Of a stretch of 64,000 bases of DNA, positions 16,551 to 27,905 are shown in pieces. A model generated the notes under the pieces. That model saw only the letters and a list, made by a program, of their open reading frames with translations, was not told where the DNA came from and did not search any database. The DNA lies in the NCBI GenBank assembly GCA_022846095.1, contig AP025583.1, positions 1,860,001-1,924,000 of the forward strand. Reading direction: 5' to 3'. Position numbers and translations under genes: made by a program. How positions within the stretch are numbered: the first letter of the stretch is position 1; every line of letters begins with the position of its first letter. The DNA is from Oscillospiraceae bacterium. GTDB taxonomy: Bacteria > Bacillota > Clostridia > Oscillospirales > Oscillospiraceae.

Positions 16551-16691
16551 TTAGAACTGGTTCTGGTTATTGGACTTGTTCTGAGCCTGGTCCTTCTTCT
16601 TGTTCTGGGCGTTCTGCTGGTTCTGCTGGTTCTGCGCATCGCTGCGGGACTTGTTCTGGCTGTTGTTCTGATTGTTGTTATTGTTCTGCAT
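16551..16691 (-). CDS. Asn/Gln-rich 46-aa small protein
   Basis: The ORF begins MQNNNNNQNNSQNKSRSDAQ and ends ...SNNQNQF; about half of its residues are Asn or Gln, the rest mainly Lys, Ser and Asp. It starts at ATG 16689-16691, eight bases after GAGGTGAG, and is followed by a GC-rich hairpin at 16511-16541. Composition, SD and terminator make it a convincing gene. I do not recognise a named family; a spore-associated or low-complexity structural role is only a guess. Confidence 0.7.
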   Translation of the reverse strand: MQNNNNNQNNSQNKSRSDAQNQQNQQNAQNKKKDQAQNKSNNQNQF

Positions 16692-16782
16692 AAAGCTCAC
16701 CTCGCTTTCGCTGGCTCTAGTTTAACCGTTTTGTGGGACCGGCATACGGTCAGGAAAAATTTTTTAACTTGAGAAAAAAAGA

Positions 16783-16820
16783 TACCATATTTGGGGCGGC
16801 TGTGATACAATATAACAAAT
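16783..16820 (+). promoter_or_regulatory. nrdR promoter region with possible NrdR-box-like sites
   Basis: TACAAT at 16806-16811 is a likely -10; the -35 is poor (TACCAT). Two AT-rich imperfect palindromes, CCATATTTGG (16785-16794) and CAATATAAC (16808-16816), resemble the centre of NrdR boxes and would allow autoregulation, but the match is loose. Confidence 0.3.
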
Positions 16821-16849
16821 TGTAGGCAAACGTCAGGGAGGTAACTGCC

Positions 16850-17305
16850 ATGAGATGTCCCTTCTGCGCCAATCCGGAGAGTAAGGTCGTGGATTCCCGC
16901 CCCTCGGACGAGGGGGCAAGCATCCGCCGCAGGCGGGAGTGCCTGGAGTGCCATAAGCGTTTCACCACCTACGAGACCATGGAGAGCCTGCCCCTGGTGG
17001 TCATCAAAAAGGACGGCAGCCGCCAGACCTTTGACCGCAGCAAGCTGCTCAACGGCATGATCCGCGCCTGTGAGAAGCGCCCCGTGGCCTTCGACACGCT
17101 GGACGGCATCGCCGGGGAGATCGAGCAGACCCTGCAAAACGACATGGACCGGGAGATCCCCACCAGCCGCATCGGCGAGCTGGTGATGGAGAAGCTCAAG
17201 GACGTGGACGAGGTGGCCTACGTGCGCTTCGCCTCCGTGTACCGCCAGTTTAAGGACATCAGCACCTTTATGACCGAGCTGAACAAGCTGCTGGCGGAGA
17301 AATAA
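16850..17305 (+). CDS. nrdR: Transcriptional repressor NrdR
   Basis: The 151-aa protein is full-length NrdR, the ATP/dATP-sensing repressor of ribonucleotide reductase operons. The N-terminal zinc ribbon ([18 protein letters not shown]... [16 protein letters not shown]) is followed by the ATP-cone ([20 protein letters not shown]...). SD AGGGAGG lies before ATG 16850. It is monocistronic, ended by a strong terminator; no nrd genes lie in the window. Confidence 0.97.
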   Translation: MRCPFCANPESKVVDSRPSDEGASIRRRRECLECHKRFTTYETMESLPLVVIKKDGSRQTFDRSKLLNGMIRACEKRPVAFDTLDGIAGEIEQTLQNDMDREIPTSRIGELVMEKLKDVDEVAYVRFASVYRQFKDISTFMTELNKLLAEK

Positions 17306-17312
17306 CAGGAAA

Positions 17313-17348
17313 GGGGCCCGCGTGACGCCGTCACGCGGGCCCCTTTTT
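17313..17348 (+). terminator. Rho-independent terminator after nrdR
   Basis: GGGGCCCGCGTGA pairs with TCACGCGGGCCCC across a 5-nt loop, followed by five Ts. It also can end the leftward DUF4363 gene on the other strand. Confidence 0.9.
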
Positions 17349-17352
17349 GCCG

Positions 17353-17733
17353 TTACAGGATGTTTTTCAGCGTGAGCTGCTCGGCCTCGTACAGCAGGCC
17401 GATCTGGGCGATGAGCCGGGCGTTGGCGGCGGAGTACTCGCCGCCCTCCTGGCAGTTGATGAACTCCTGCACCTCCCGGAAGCCGGTGTGGATTTGATCG
17501 GTGTCCGAGTGGCGCAGGAGGATATGCAGATAGCTGCTGTGCTCCTCCCAGGCGTGGTAGGCCCGCTGGGTCAGCTCCTCGGCCTCCGGCCAGTTGCCGG
17601 CCTCGGCCTGGACCTCGGCCCGGGTGAGCATATCGGTGAGCTCCCCGGTGAAGCCGTTGAGGTAGTGGGCGTTAAAGAGGGTGGCGGCGAAGACCGCCGC
17701 CAGGATGGCGATGGCTATCCATAAGCGTTTCAT
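17353..17733 (-). CDS. DUF4363 family protein
   Basis: The 126-aa protein has an N-terminal membrane anchor (about residues 4-22) and a helical domain with TPR-like character (AEAGNWPEAEELTQRAYHAWEEHSSYLHILLRHSD), matching DUF4363. These proteins are typically encoded directly after a DUF421 protein in spore-forming Clostridia, as here, where start and stop overlap by four bases (ATGA). Function unknown; it would face outward from the membrane. Confidence 0.85.
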   Translation of the reverse strand: MKRLWIAIAILAAVFAATLFNAHYLNGFTGELTDMLTRAEVQAEAGNWPEAEELTQRAYHAWEEHSSYLHILLRHSDTDQIHTGFREVQEFINCQEGGEYSAANARLIAQIGLLYEAEQLTLKNIL

Positions 17734-18413
17734 TCAGCCGTCACATCCTTTGCCGCGAAGTAGACCCGGTTCTGCTCGTCCACGGTGAGCAGAAAGACAT
17801 CCTTTGCGGATTTGATCTTGTGCTCCTCCAGCCGCTTCTGGAGCCAGTTCCCGTCCAGGCCCCGGGTCTTCAGGTTGTGGTCCAGCACCCGGCCGTCGTT
17901 GATGATGACGATGGGCAGTCCCACGTCGTCGGGGGTCACGTTCATCTGCTCCGCCGTGGCGGGCAGCTGGTTGGCGTAGGGCAGGACCGAGATCATGCCG
18001 TTGGTCTCCAGAATGGCGTACTTGACGGTGGACAGGTCGGTGATCCCCTTCATCCGCAGCTCCTCCATCAGCTCGTCCACGGTGAAGCGGTTCTTCTTCA
18101 TCTCCCGCTGGTGGATTTTTCCGTTCTCCACGATGATGCTGGGCCGGCCGCAGATGATGGCCCGGAACTTGACGCTCTTCATGGTGAGCACCGAGAGGAT
18201 CATGGTGATGCACAGCAGGGTGAGGATGGGGATGATGCCGCTGAGCAGCGGGATGCCGAAATCCTGCATGGGCACGGCGGCCAGATCCGCGATGATAAGG
18301 GCAAGCACCAGCTCGGAGGGCTCCAGCTCGCCCACCTGGCGCTTGCCCATGAGGCGGACCCCCGCGATGATGAGCAGATACAGGATGATGGTCCGCAGGA
18401 AGGCGATGACCAT
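17730..18413 (-). CDS. DUF421 (YetF-like) membrane protein
   Basis: The 227-aa protein has three membrane segments within the first 80 residues followed by the conserved DUF421 soluble domain (GRPSIIVENGKIHQREMKKNRFTVDELMEELR... ILETNGMISVLPY). Family members include YetF and YrbG/YdfS types in Bacillus, whose roles are unclear. I use ATG 18411-18413 because TTAGGAGG lies seven bases upstream; an in-frame ATG 33 bp earlier has no SD. It pairs with the DUF4363 gene. Confidence 0.88.
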   Translation of the reverse strand: MVIAFLRTIILYLLIIAGVRLMGKRQVGELEPSELVLALIIADLAAVPMQDFGIPLLSGIIPILTLLCITMILSVLTMKSVKFRAIICGRPSIIVENGKIHQREMKKNRFTVDELMEELRMKGITDLSTVKYAILETNGMISVLPYANQLPATAEQMNVTPDDVGLPIVIINDGRVLDHNLKTRGLDGNWLQKRLEEHKIKSAKDVFLLTVDEQNRVYFAAKDVTAE

Positions 18414-18540
18414 AAAAAACCTCCTAACAACTTGCATTTCTTGCAATTTACGCTTCTATCATTATTGCCGTGACCGGGGACATTATGCGCTTCGGCCTTT
18501 GTCCAAAAACACGGTTTTGCGCGGCGCGGAAAAAAGCGTA

Positions 18541-18569
18541 TTGTCAGGGGGGCGGATTTGGGATAAAAT
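18541..18569 (+). promoter_or_regulatory. SigA-type promoter for carA-carB-guaA
   Basis: TTGTCA and TAAAAT are exactly 17 bp apart, 42 bp before the carA start. No PyrR-type attenuator is visible in the short leader. Confidence 0.65.
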
Positions 18570-18610
18570 CAGTGGGATAAATTTGTATCGTGAAAGGCGG
18601 GATTCCATCG

Positions 18611-19694
18611 ATGAGAGCAACCCTCATTCTGGCAAACGGCAGCGTCTTCGAGGGACGGAGCATCGGGTCAACGGCGGATCGTGTGTGCGAGATGGTCTTT
18701 AACACCTCCATGACAGGCTACCAGGAAATTCTGACGGATCCGTCCTATGCCGGACAGGGCATTGTGATGTGTTATCCGTTGATCGGCAATTACGGCGTGA
18801 ACGGGGAGGACAACGAGTCGTACCGTCCCTGGGCGGAGGCATTTATCGTCCGGCACCTGGCCGGGCGCGGCAGCAATTTCCGCTGCGAGGGCGGGCTGGA
18901 CGGCTATTTGAAACAATTTGATATTACCGGGATCGAGGGGGTGGACACCCGCGCGATCACCCGTATTCTCCGCAGTCAGGGTACCATGAATGGTATGATC
19001 ACCTGTGCGGAGAATTTTTGTATAGAGGACTGCCTGCGCGCCGTGCGCGCCTACCGGGTGGAGGGCACGGTGGAGCGGGTCTCCCGGAGGGAGCCCCAGG
19101 TCCGCCCCGCCCTGGGGGAGCGGGCGCTGCGGGTGGCCATGATGGACTACGGCGTGAAGGAGAACATGATCCGCTGCCTGCAATCGCGGGGCTGCGAGGT
19201 GACGGTCTACCCGGCCCACACCCCGGCCGAAACCGTGCTGGCGGGGGGCTTCGACGGCGTAATGCTCTCCAACGGCCCCGGCGACCCGGCGGACAACGCC
19301 GCGATCATCGCCCAGGTCCGGGCGCTCTATGCATCCGAACTGCCCCTCTTCGCGGTCTGCCTGGGGCACCAGCTGCTGGCCCTGGCCACCGGGGCAAAGA
19401 CCCGGAAGATGCGCTTCGGCCACCGGGGGGCCAACCACCCGGTGAAGGATCTGGACGCGGGCCGGGCCTTCATCACCAGCCAGAACCACGGCTACGTGGT
19501 CACCGGGGAGAGCGTGGACCCCGCGGTGGCCAGGATCTCCCACGTGAACGTGAACGAGGGCAGCGTGGAGGGACTGGTCTACCGCCGCCCCAACTGCTTC
19601 ACCGTCCAGTTCCACCCGGAGGCCAGCCCCGGGCCCATGGACACCGAGTACCTCTTTGACAAATTTGTGGATATGATGAAAGGGGGGCGCGCCC

Positions 19695-19702
<8 letters not shown>
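18611..19702 (+). CDS. carA: Carbamoyl-phosphate synthase small subunit (glutaminase)
   Basis: The 363-aa subunit hydrolyses glutamine to feed ammonia to CarB for carbamoyl phosphate, used in arginine and pyrimidine synthesis. The N-terminal CPSase_sm_chain domain ([14 protein letters not shown]) is followed by a class-I amidotransferase with the nucleophile in [13 protein letters not shown] and the His/Glu pair in [11 protein letters not shown]. Start at ATG 18611 gives the family-typical N terminus. Its last eight bases overlap carB. Confidence 0.96.
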
Positions 19703-22895
<3,193 letters not shown>

Positions 22896-22910
22896 AAAGG
22901 AAGTCTGCGT

Positions 22911-24452
22911 ATGAACCACCAGCTCGTTATCGTCCTGGACTTCGGCGGGCAGTATAACCAGCTTATCGCCCGCCGTGTGCGCGAGTGCGGCGTGTACTGC
23001 GAGGTGAAGCCCTACACCACGCCCCTGTCCGAGCTCAAGGCCCTGGCGCCCATCGGCTTTCTCTTTACCGGCGGGCCCAACAGCGTCTATGAGGACTCCG
23101 CCCCCCACGTGGACCCCGGGATCTTTACGATGGGCGTGCCCGTGCTGGGTATCTGCTACGGCTGCCAGCTCATGGCCCACACCCTGGGCGGGCAGGTCAC
23201 CGCCGCCCAGGCGGACACCGCCCGGGAGTACGGCAAGACCGATACCTGTTACGATACCGCCTGCAAGCTCTTCAAGGGCCTGCCGGAGCGGGGCGTGTCC
23301 TGGATGAGCCACGGGGACTATATGGCAAAGGTGCCCGAGGGCTTCTCCCTGGCGGCCCACACCGGCATGTGCCCCACCGCCGCCATCGCCGACGAGGCGC
23401 GGGGCTTTTACGGCGTGCAGTTCCACCCGGAGGTCAACCACACCGAAAACGGCCTGGGCATGATCCGCAATTTCCTCTACGAGGTGTGCCGCGCCGCGGG
23501 GGACTGGACCATGGAGGACTATAAAAAGACCGCCATCGCCGCCATACGGCGGAAGGTGGGGCAGGGCAGGGTGCTGCTGGCCCTGTCCGGCGGGGTGGAC
23601 TCCACCGTGTGCGCCGCCCTGCTGAGCGAGGCCGTGGGCAGGCAGCTCACCTGCGTCTTTGTGGACCACGGCCTCATGCGCCTGAACGAGGGGGACGAGG
23701 TGGAGGCCATCTTCCGGGACCGGCCCGTGAACTTCGTCCGGGTGGACGCGGAGACCCGCTTCCTCATCAGGCTGGCCGGGGTGGACGAGCCGGAGCACAA
23801 GCGCAAGATCATCGGCGAGGAGTTCATCCGGGTGTTCGAGGAGGAGGCCCGGAAGATCGGCGCCGTGGATTTCCTGGCCCAGGGCACCATCTACCCCGAC
23901 GTGATCGAGTCGGGGGCCGGGGACGCGGCGGTGATTAAAAGCCACCACAACGTGGGCGGCCTGCCCGACTTCGTGGACTTCAAGGAGATTATCGAGCCCC
24001 TGCGCCTGCTGTTCAAGGACGAGGTGCGCCAGCTGGGCCGGGAGCTGGGTCTGCCGGAGTACCTGGTCATGCGCCAGCCCTTCCCGGGGCCGGGCCTGGC
24101 CATCCGGGTCATCGGAGATCTGACCAAGGAGAAGCTGGACACCCTGCGCCAGGCCGACTTTATCTTCCGGGAGGAGATCGCCGCGGCGGGCCTGGACCGG
24201 GAAATCAACCAGTACTTCGCCGTGCTCACCAACACCCGCTCCGTGGGGGTGATGGGGGACGGGCGCACCTACGACTATACCCTGGCCCTGCGGGGCGTGA
24301 CCACCACCGACTTCATGACCGCCGACTGGGCCCGCATCCCCTATGAGGTGCTGGACCGGGTCAGCGTGCGCATCGTCAACGAGGTGGCGGGCATCAACCG
24401 CATTGTCTACGACATTACCTCCAAGCCGCCCGCGACGATAGAATGGGAGTAA
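22911..24452 (+). CDS. guaA: GMP synthase (glutamine-hydrolysing)
   Basis: The 513-aa enzyme turns XMP into GMP. It has a complete GATase1 domain with the nucleophile in [12 protein letters not shown] (about Cys 86) and the HPEVNHTE His/Glu pair, then the ATP-pyrophosphatase domain with P-loop LSGGVDSTV, and the C-terminal dimerisation domain ending KPPATIEWE. The gene starts 15 bp after carB with AAGGAAG as SD, so it is the third gene of a glutamine-amidotransferase operon. Compare the degenerate paralogue at 31865. Confidence 0.97.
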   Translation: MNHQLVIVLDFGGQYNQLIARRVRECGVYCEVKPYTTPLSELKALAPIGFLFTGGPNSVYEDSAPHVDPGIFTMGVPVLGICYGCQLMAHTLGGQVTAAQADTAREYGKTDTCYDTACKLFKGLPERGVSWMSHGDYMAKVPEGFSLAAHTGMCPTAAIADEARGFYGVQFHPEVNHTENGLGMIRNFLYEVCRAAGDWTMEDYKKTAIAAIRRKVGQGRVLLALSGGVDSTVCAALLSEAVGRQLTCVFVDHGLMRLNEGDEVEAIFRDRPVNFVRVDAETRFLIRLAGVDEPEHKRKIIGEEFIRVFEEEARKIGAVDFLAQGTIYPDVIESGAGDAAVIKSHHNVGGLPDFVDFKEIIEPLRLLFKDEVRQLGRELGLPEYLVMRQPFPGPGLAIRVIGDLTKEKLDTLRQADFIFREEIAAAGLDREINQYFAVLTNTRSVGVMGDGRTYDYTLALRGVTTTDFMTADWARIPYEVLDRVSVRIVNEVAGINRIVYDITSKPPATIEWE

Positions 24453-24470
24453 ATGGTAAATAATTACAAA

Positions 24471-24502
24471 ACGCCGTCCGATTTGAATCAATCGGACGGC
24501 GT
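24471..24502 (+). terminator. Terminator after guaA
   Basis: ACGCCGTCCGATT pairs perfectly with AATCGGACGGCGT. The following bases are CAGCC rather than a U-run, so efficiency is uncertain. Confidence 0.6.
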
Positions 24503-24552
24503 CAGCCTGTCGAATAACTATATCATAGGGATTTTGGATGCAAGCCCGGATC

Positions 24553-24740
24553 AGGGGGATAAGGCGGCCGATGTTTGACGGGCGATTCGTGAATCGCCCC
24601 TACGGGCGTGGAGCAGCGGGCCGATGTGGGCATCGGCCCCTACGGTACGGGGATGGAACGGATTGCCGCGGGCCTGCGGCCCTCGCAATGACGTAGGGCG
24701 GGGGCTTGCCCCCGCCGTCCTTTGTGCGCCTTATCCCCCT
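24553..24740 (+). repeat. 188-bp element with 14-bp perfect terminal inverted repeats (MITE-like), complete copy
   Basis: The ends are AGGGGGATAAGGCG (24553-24566) and its exact complement CGCCTTATCCCCCT (24727-24740). Inside are a series of palindromes: GGGCGATTC/GAATCGCCC, GGGCCGATG/CATCGGCCC, a CGCGGGCC/GGCCCTCG-type unit, and GCGGGGGC/GCCCCCGC. There is no coding capacity and no evident target duplication. A second near-complete copy is at 46618-46805 and a partial inverted one at 1638-1716. Confidence 0.75.
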
Positions 24741-24900
24741 AAGCTGCAGCAACGATGATTGCATGGCCTGCAGGGTTATACAAAAGGCGGGGATGGTTCA
24801 AAATGGCGGATTGATTCCGAACTGTTACCGGGCTGTTATCGACACCCGCGTCCCGGCGGGATAGAATAAGCTTGAAAATAACAGTCTGGAGGACAGTCAT
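24741..24900 (+). promoter_or_regulatory. Promoter region of the 381-aa lipoprotein gene
   Basis: TCGACA (24839-24844) and TAGAAT (24862-24867) are 17 bp apart, followed by the SD TGGAGGA just before ATG 24901. Nothing else is seen in this stretch. Confidence 0.45.
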
Positions 24901-26046
24901 ATGAAATGGAAGCTTTTGCTCCCCGCCGCGCTGTGCGCCCTCGTACTCGCCGCCTGCGCGGGTAGCCCGGCGGCCGGGACCCCCGCGCCCACGCAGACGC
25001 CCCCGCCCACCGAAGCGCCCGCGCCTGCGCAGACGCCCGGCCCCCTCGGCACGGCGGACCTGGACGCCCTGCTCTCCGGCTTGGACCTGTCGGGCGCGGA
25101 CCTGACCCATTGTACCGACGACGGCGAGGTGGGATCCTACCCCGCGGATGCCGCCATCTGTGCCGCGGATTATGTGGAGGAGCTGCGGGGCTATGTGTGG
25201 GAGAACTACGAGCCATCCCCCGCCGAGCGGGAGGAGGACAGCGGATACCGCTACCAGCTCTCTGCCCCCGGCCTGACCCTGACCTCCTTCCAGAGCTCCC
25301 GCGCCCTCCGTCTCGTCACGGGCGGGGGAGAGGGCTGGTTTATCCTACCCTACCGGGAGGACGGGCAGGTGGACTGGATGACCTACGACGCCTTTGATAT
25401 TTGGTATCAGGAGGCAGAGGCCGCCACCCGCTACCGGGGGGAGGGGACGCCCCTCACCGCCGAGGAGCTGGCGTGGTTCCGGGACTACACTGCCTCCATA
25501 CAGAACTACTACGACGAGGCGGGGAAGTACCGGTTCACCGGATCCACCCCCATCAGCTGCTTTTTCACCTCCCAATACAGCGACCCCAGGGAGATGGACG
25601 CCGGTGAGTTCCTGTACTACTGCCCCAGCCAGGGGAACCTGGGGGCGGAGGACGAGGCGGAGTTCCAGCTGGTCCAGGCCAAGCTGGACTGGCGGAGCGG
25701 GGAGGACGGGCACCTCGCTTCCATCACCGAGCTGCCCGTGCCCTGCCACCGCCTCCCCCGGACCTATGTCAATGAAATCCTGACCCGGTACGCCGGGATT
25801 ACGGTGGAGGAGATGCGCACGGACTGGCTGGAGGAGCTGCTCTACATCCCCGAGACCGACTGCTTCTACGGCTTCGCCAGCGACTTCGGCCCCGGCACCT
25901 TTGAGGTCCGCTACGGGGAGAAAAGCGGCGATACCGTGACGCTCTGGGAGGCCGCCGGCGCATATGGTGAGGCCGCCGACGTGCTCACCCTTCAAAAAGC
26001 CGGGGACGGCTGGCACATCCTCTCCCACCAGGCTGCCACCCCGTAG
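24901..26046 (+). CDS. Putative lipoprotein of unknown function
   Basis: The 381-aa protein has a lipoprotein signal (MKWKLLLPAALCALVLAAC, Cys 19), a Pro/Thr/Ala-rich linker to about residue 48, and a globular domain rich in acidic and aromatic residues (YVEELRGYVWENYEPSPAEREED..., WMTYDAFDIWYQEAEAATRY). It would be anchored on the outer face of the membrane. I do not recognise the family. It stands alone, with a repeat element upstream and a bidirectional terminator downstream shared with rsgA. Confidence 0.8.
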   Translation: MKWKLLLPAALCALVLAACAGSPAAGTPAPTQTPPPTEAPAPAQTPGPLGTADLDALLSGLDLSGADLTHCTDDGEVGSYPADAAICAADYVEELRGYVWENYEPSPAEREEDSGYRYQLSAPGLTLTSFQSSRALRLVTGGGEGWFILPYREDGQVDWMTYDAFDIWYQEAEAATRYRGEGTPLTAEELAWFRDYTASIQNYYDEAGKYRFTGSTPISCFFTSQYSDPREMDAGEFLYYCPSQGNLGAEDEAEFQLVQAKLDWRSGEDGHLASITELPVPCHRLPRTYVNEILTRYAGITVEEMRTDWLEELLYIPETDCFYGFASDFGPGTFEVRYGEKSGDTVTLWEAAGAYGEAADVLTLQKAGDGWHILSHQAATP

Positions 26047-26070
26047 CAGCTCCATTCGGAAACAACAAAA

Positions 26071-26112
26071 ACGCCTCCCCCCACGTTCGTTTCGTGGGGG
26101 GAGGCGTTTTTC
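26071..26112. terminator. Bidirectional terminator between the lipoprotein gene and rsgA
   Basis: ACGCCTCCCCCCACG pairs with CGTGGGGGGAGGCGT; T-runs follow on both strands (five each). Confidence 0.9.
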
Positions 26113-27517
26113 AGGGGCTCTGCTTTCCGGCCCCCTCCACCTGCCAGAGGGGGAAGGGGGGCGCGGCCAGGGGCTTCATGGCGATGGACATCAGCAGCGC
26201 GGGGTTGTCGTCCGCCGCGATCCGGTTGGAGCTCAGCGCGCCGCAGGCCCGGCAGCGGTGGATGATGGCCCACTCGCCGTTTTTCCGCACCCAGACCCCG
26301 ATGGGGTCCATGACCCCCTTGCACAGCGAGGCCCGGTCGCCAGGCTCGTGATCCACGTGGACGCTGGACAGGCACTGGGGGCAGTGGTTGCGGTGCTGCG
26401 TGCCCGCCTCCTCCGGCGCCACCTGGGCGCCGCACACCTTGCAGGTGAAGTGCTCGGCGCAGGGCTCGGTGCGGTAGTCGGGCTGAACCTGCCGCGCCTG
26501 CCGCTGCATTTTCACAATCTCCTTGTGCCACTGCTGCTTTTTGCGCAGATAGCCCGCCTTGTCGCCCGCGTACTGCGCCTCGGCGTGGAGCTTCTGATAG
26601 GACTCCCAGCGCGCGGGGGAGAGGGCCCCGCTGCGGATGGCGTCCTTGACCGCGCAGCCGGGCTCGCTCTGGTGGCGGCAGTCGCTGAACTTGCAGCGCC
26701 CAAGGAACTGCTCCACGTCGGAGAAGCTCTGCTCCAGCCCATCCTCCGCCTCCCACATGCCCAGTTCGCGCATACCGGGGGTGTCGATGACCATGACGCC
26801 GCTGTCCAGCAGCAGGAGCTGGCGGTGGGTGGTGGTGTGCCTGCCCCGCCCGTCCTTTTCCCGGATGCCGCCGGTGGGCATGGCCTCGCCCCCCGCCAGG
26901 GCGTTGACCAGGGTGGATTTTCCCACCCCGGAGGAGCCCAGGAGCACGATGGTTTTGCCGGGCTTCAGGTAAGCGGAGAGCGCGCCCAGCCCGTCCCCCG
27001 TCCGGGCGCTGACGGCGAACACGCCCGCGCCCGCGGCCAGCTTTTCCGCCCTGCGGACCTCGGCCCCGAAATCCCCGGCCTGGTCCGCCTTGGTGAGCAG
27101 CACCGCGGGCACGGCCCCGGACTGCCAGGCCAGGGTGAGGTAGCGCTCCAGCCTGCGGGGGTTGAAGCCGCCCCCCAGCGACTGAAGGATGAACACGTAG
27201 TCGAAGTTGGCCGCCACCGCCTGCTCCCCGTGGCCGGAGGAGGAGGGGTCCAGGCGGGAGAAGTAGGTCCTGCGGGGCAGCGTTTTTAAAATGCGGCTCC
27301 CGCCGTCCTCCCGCCAGTCCAGCAGGACGAAGTCCCCCGTGGTGGGGCGTGGCTCGTCTCCCGCGAAGTATTCGCCCGCCTTCAGGCGCGCCGGCCCGGC
27401 GCCGTTATCGCAGACGATTTCATAGCGGTCACGATGGACCGCGGTGACGCGCGCCGGGATCCCGGCGGCGTCCTCCGGCAGCTCGCTCTTGCGAAAGCCG
27501 TATTGTTCGATAGGCAA
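26111..27517 (-). CDS. rsgA: Ribosome small-subunit GTPase RsgA fused to a C-terminal RNHCP domain
   Basis: The 468-aa protein is an RsgA GTPase, which checks late maturation of the 30S subunit. An OB-fold (about residues 1-70) precedes the circularly permuted GTPase, seen as G4 (LLTKADQAG), G1 (LGSSGVGKSTLVNAL) and G3 (DTPGMRELG), then the zinc motif C..C.H..EPGC near 286-300. Typical RsgA ends near residue 350; here about 110 extra residues follow, with RNHCPQCLSSVHVDHEPGD and RCRACGALSSNRIAADDNP, the RNHCP zinc domain. Start is TTG 27515-27517, nine bases after GGAGG. A 47-codon ORF overlaps the start. Confidence 0.9.
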   Translation of the reverse strand: MPIEQYGFRKSELPEDAAGIPARVTAVHRDRYEIVCDNGAGPARLKAGEYFAGDEPRPTTGDFVLLDWREDGGSRILKTLPRRTYFSRLDPSSSGHGEQAVAANFDYVFILQSLGGGFNPRRLERYLTLAWQSGAVPAVLLTKADQAGDFGAEVRRAEKLAAGAGVFAVSARTGDGLGALSAYLKPGKTIVLLGSSGVGKSTLVNALAGGEAMPTGGIREKDGRGRHTTTHRQLLLLDSGVMVIDTPGMRELGMWEAEDGLEQSFSDVEQFLGRCKFSDCRHQSEPGCAVKDAIRSGALSPARWESYQKLHAEAQYAGDKAGYLRKKQQWHKEIVKMQRQARQVQPDYRTEPCAEHFTCKVCGAQVAPEEAGTQHRNHCPQCLSSVHVDHEPGDRASLCKGVMDPIGVWVRKNGEWAIIHRCRACGALSSNRIAADDNPALLMSIAMKPLAAPPFPLWQVEGAGKQSP

Positions 27518-27572
27518 GGTAAAATTCCTCCATAGAGTCTGATTTAGACCATAATTGTGTTAATTTGTTCAT
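27429..27572 (-). CDS. Possible 47-aa ORF overlapping the rsgA start
   Basis: ATG 27570-27572 lies eight bases after GGAGG and opens a frame (MNKLTQLWSKSDSMEEFYLA...) that runs past the rsgA start in another frame and stops at 27429-27431. Its beginning is AT-rich and looks gene-like, its end is just the rsgA coding DNA in another frame. It could be a leader that couples translation, or chance. Confidence 0.25.
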   Translation of the reverse strand: MNKLTQLWSKSDSMEEFYLAYRTIRLSQERAAGGRRRDPGARHRGPS

Positions 27573-27595
27573 ATTAAATTACCTCCATTCAATTG

Positions 27596-27760
27596 GGCGT
27601 TCTCCGAAAAAAAGGGCGCAAAAAAGGACACGCCAGACGTGTCCCGCAATGCGCTTGCCGCGCACGGTATTCACGAAAGGGGATAGGGACGGCAAACCAA
27701 ACGCCGGACTGCCGTCCCGCGCCGTCGTGCCGCCGCATGATTCAGTTTTAGGAGAACGCC
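27596..27760. repeat. 165-bp element with terminal inverted repeats (second MITE-like type)
   Basis: GGCGTTCTCC (27596-27605) and GGAGAACGCC (27751-27760) are perfect inverted ends, extending to 14 of 15 bases with the next five. Inside, GGACACG/CGTGTCC (27626-27644) with a run of Ts on the minus strand makes a good terminator, and GGACGGCAGTCCGGC-type palindromes follow. A 62-codon leftward frame crosses it (27579-27767, TTG start) but has no SD and no coding character. Only one copy occurs in the window. Confidence 0.55.
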
Positions 27761-27856
27761 ACCTCAAAAATCACCGACACAAAAACAGCTCCTTTCACAT
27801 TCCGCTTTAGCGGAACCAATTACCACTATCATAAACGATGCGGCGGCAAAAAACAA
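27751..27856 (-). promoter_or_regulatory. Leftward promoter, SD and truncated start codon upstream of the 165-bp element
   Basis: On the minus strand TTGTTT (27851-27856) and TATGAT (27828-27833) are 17 bp apart, then a TTCCGC/GCGGAA hairpin, then AAAGGAG and a GTG that opens only ten codons (MSVIFEVAFS) before a stop within the element end. It looks like the front of a leader gene or of the rsgA transcript cut by the insertion. Confidence 0.45.
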
Positions 27857-27871
27857 GAGGAAATTTTGGAA

Positions 27872-27900
27872 AGGGGGCCGGATCGCAGCGATCCGGCCCC
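27872..27900 (-). terminator. Terminator after zwf
   Basis: GGGGGCCGGATCG and CGATCCGGCCCCC form a perfect 13-bp stem around GCAG/CTGC-like loop; on the minus strand it is followed by CTTTCC. Confidence 0.75.
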
Positions 27901-27905
27901 CTGGG

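Noticed and set aside
27579-27767. A 62-codon leftward frame with TTG start
   Set aside because: It lies across the 165-bp inverted-repeat element, has no SD, and includes the terminator hairpin.
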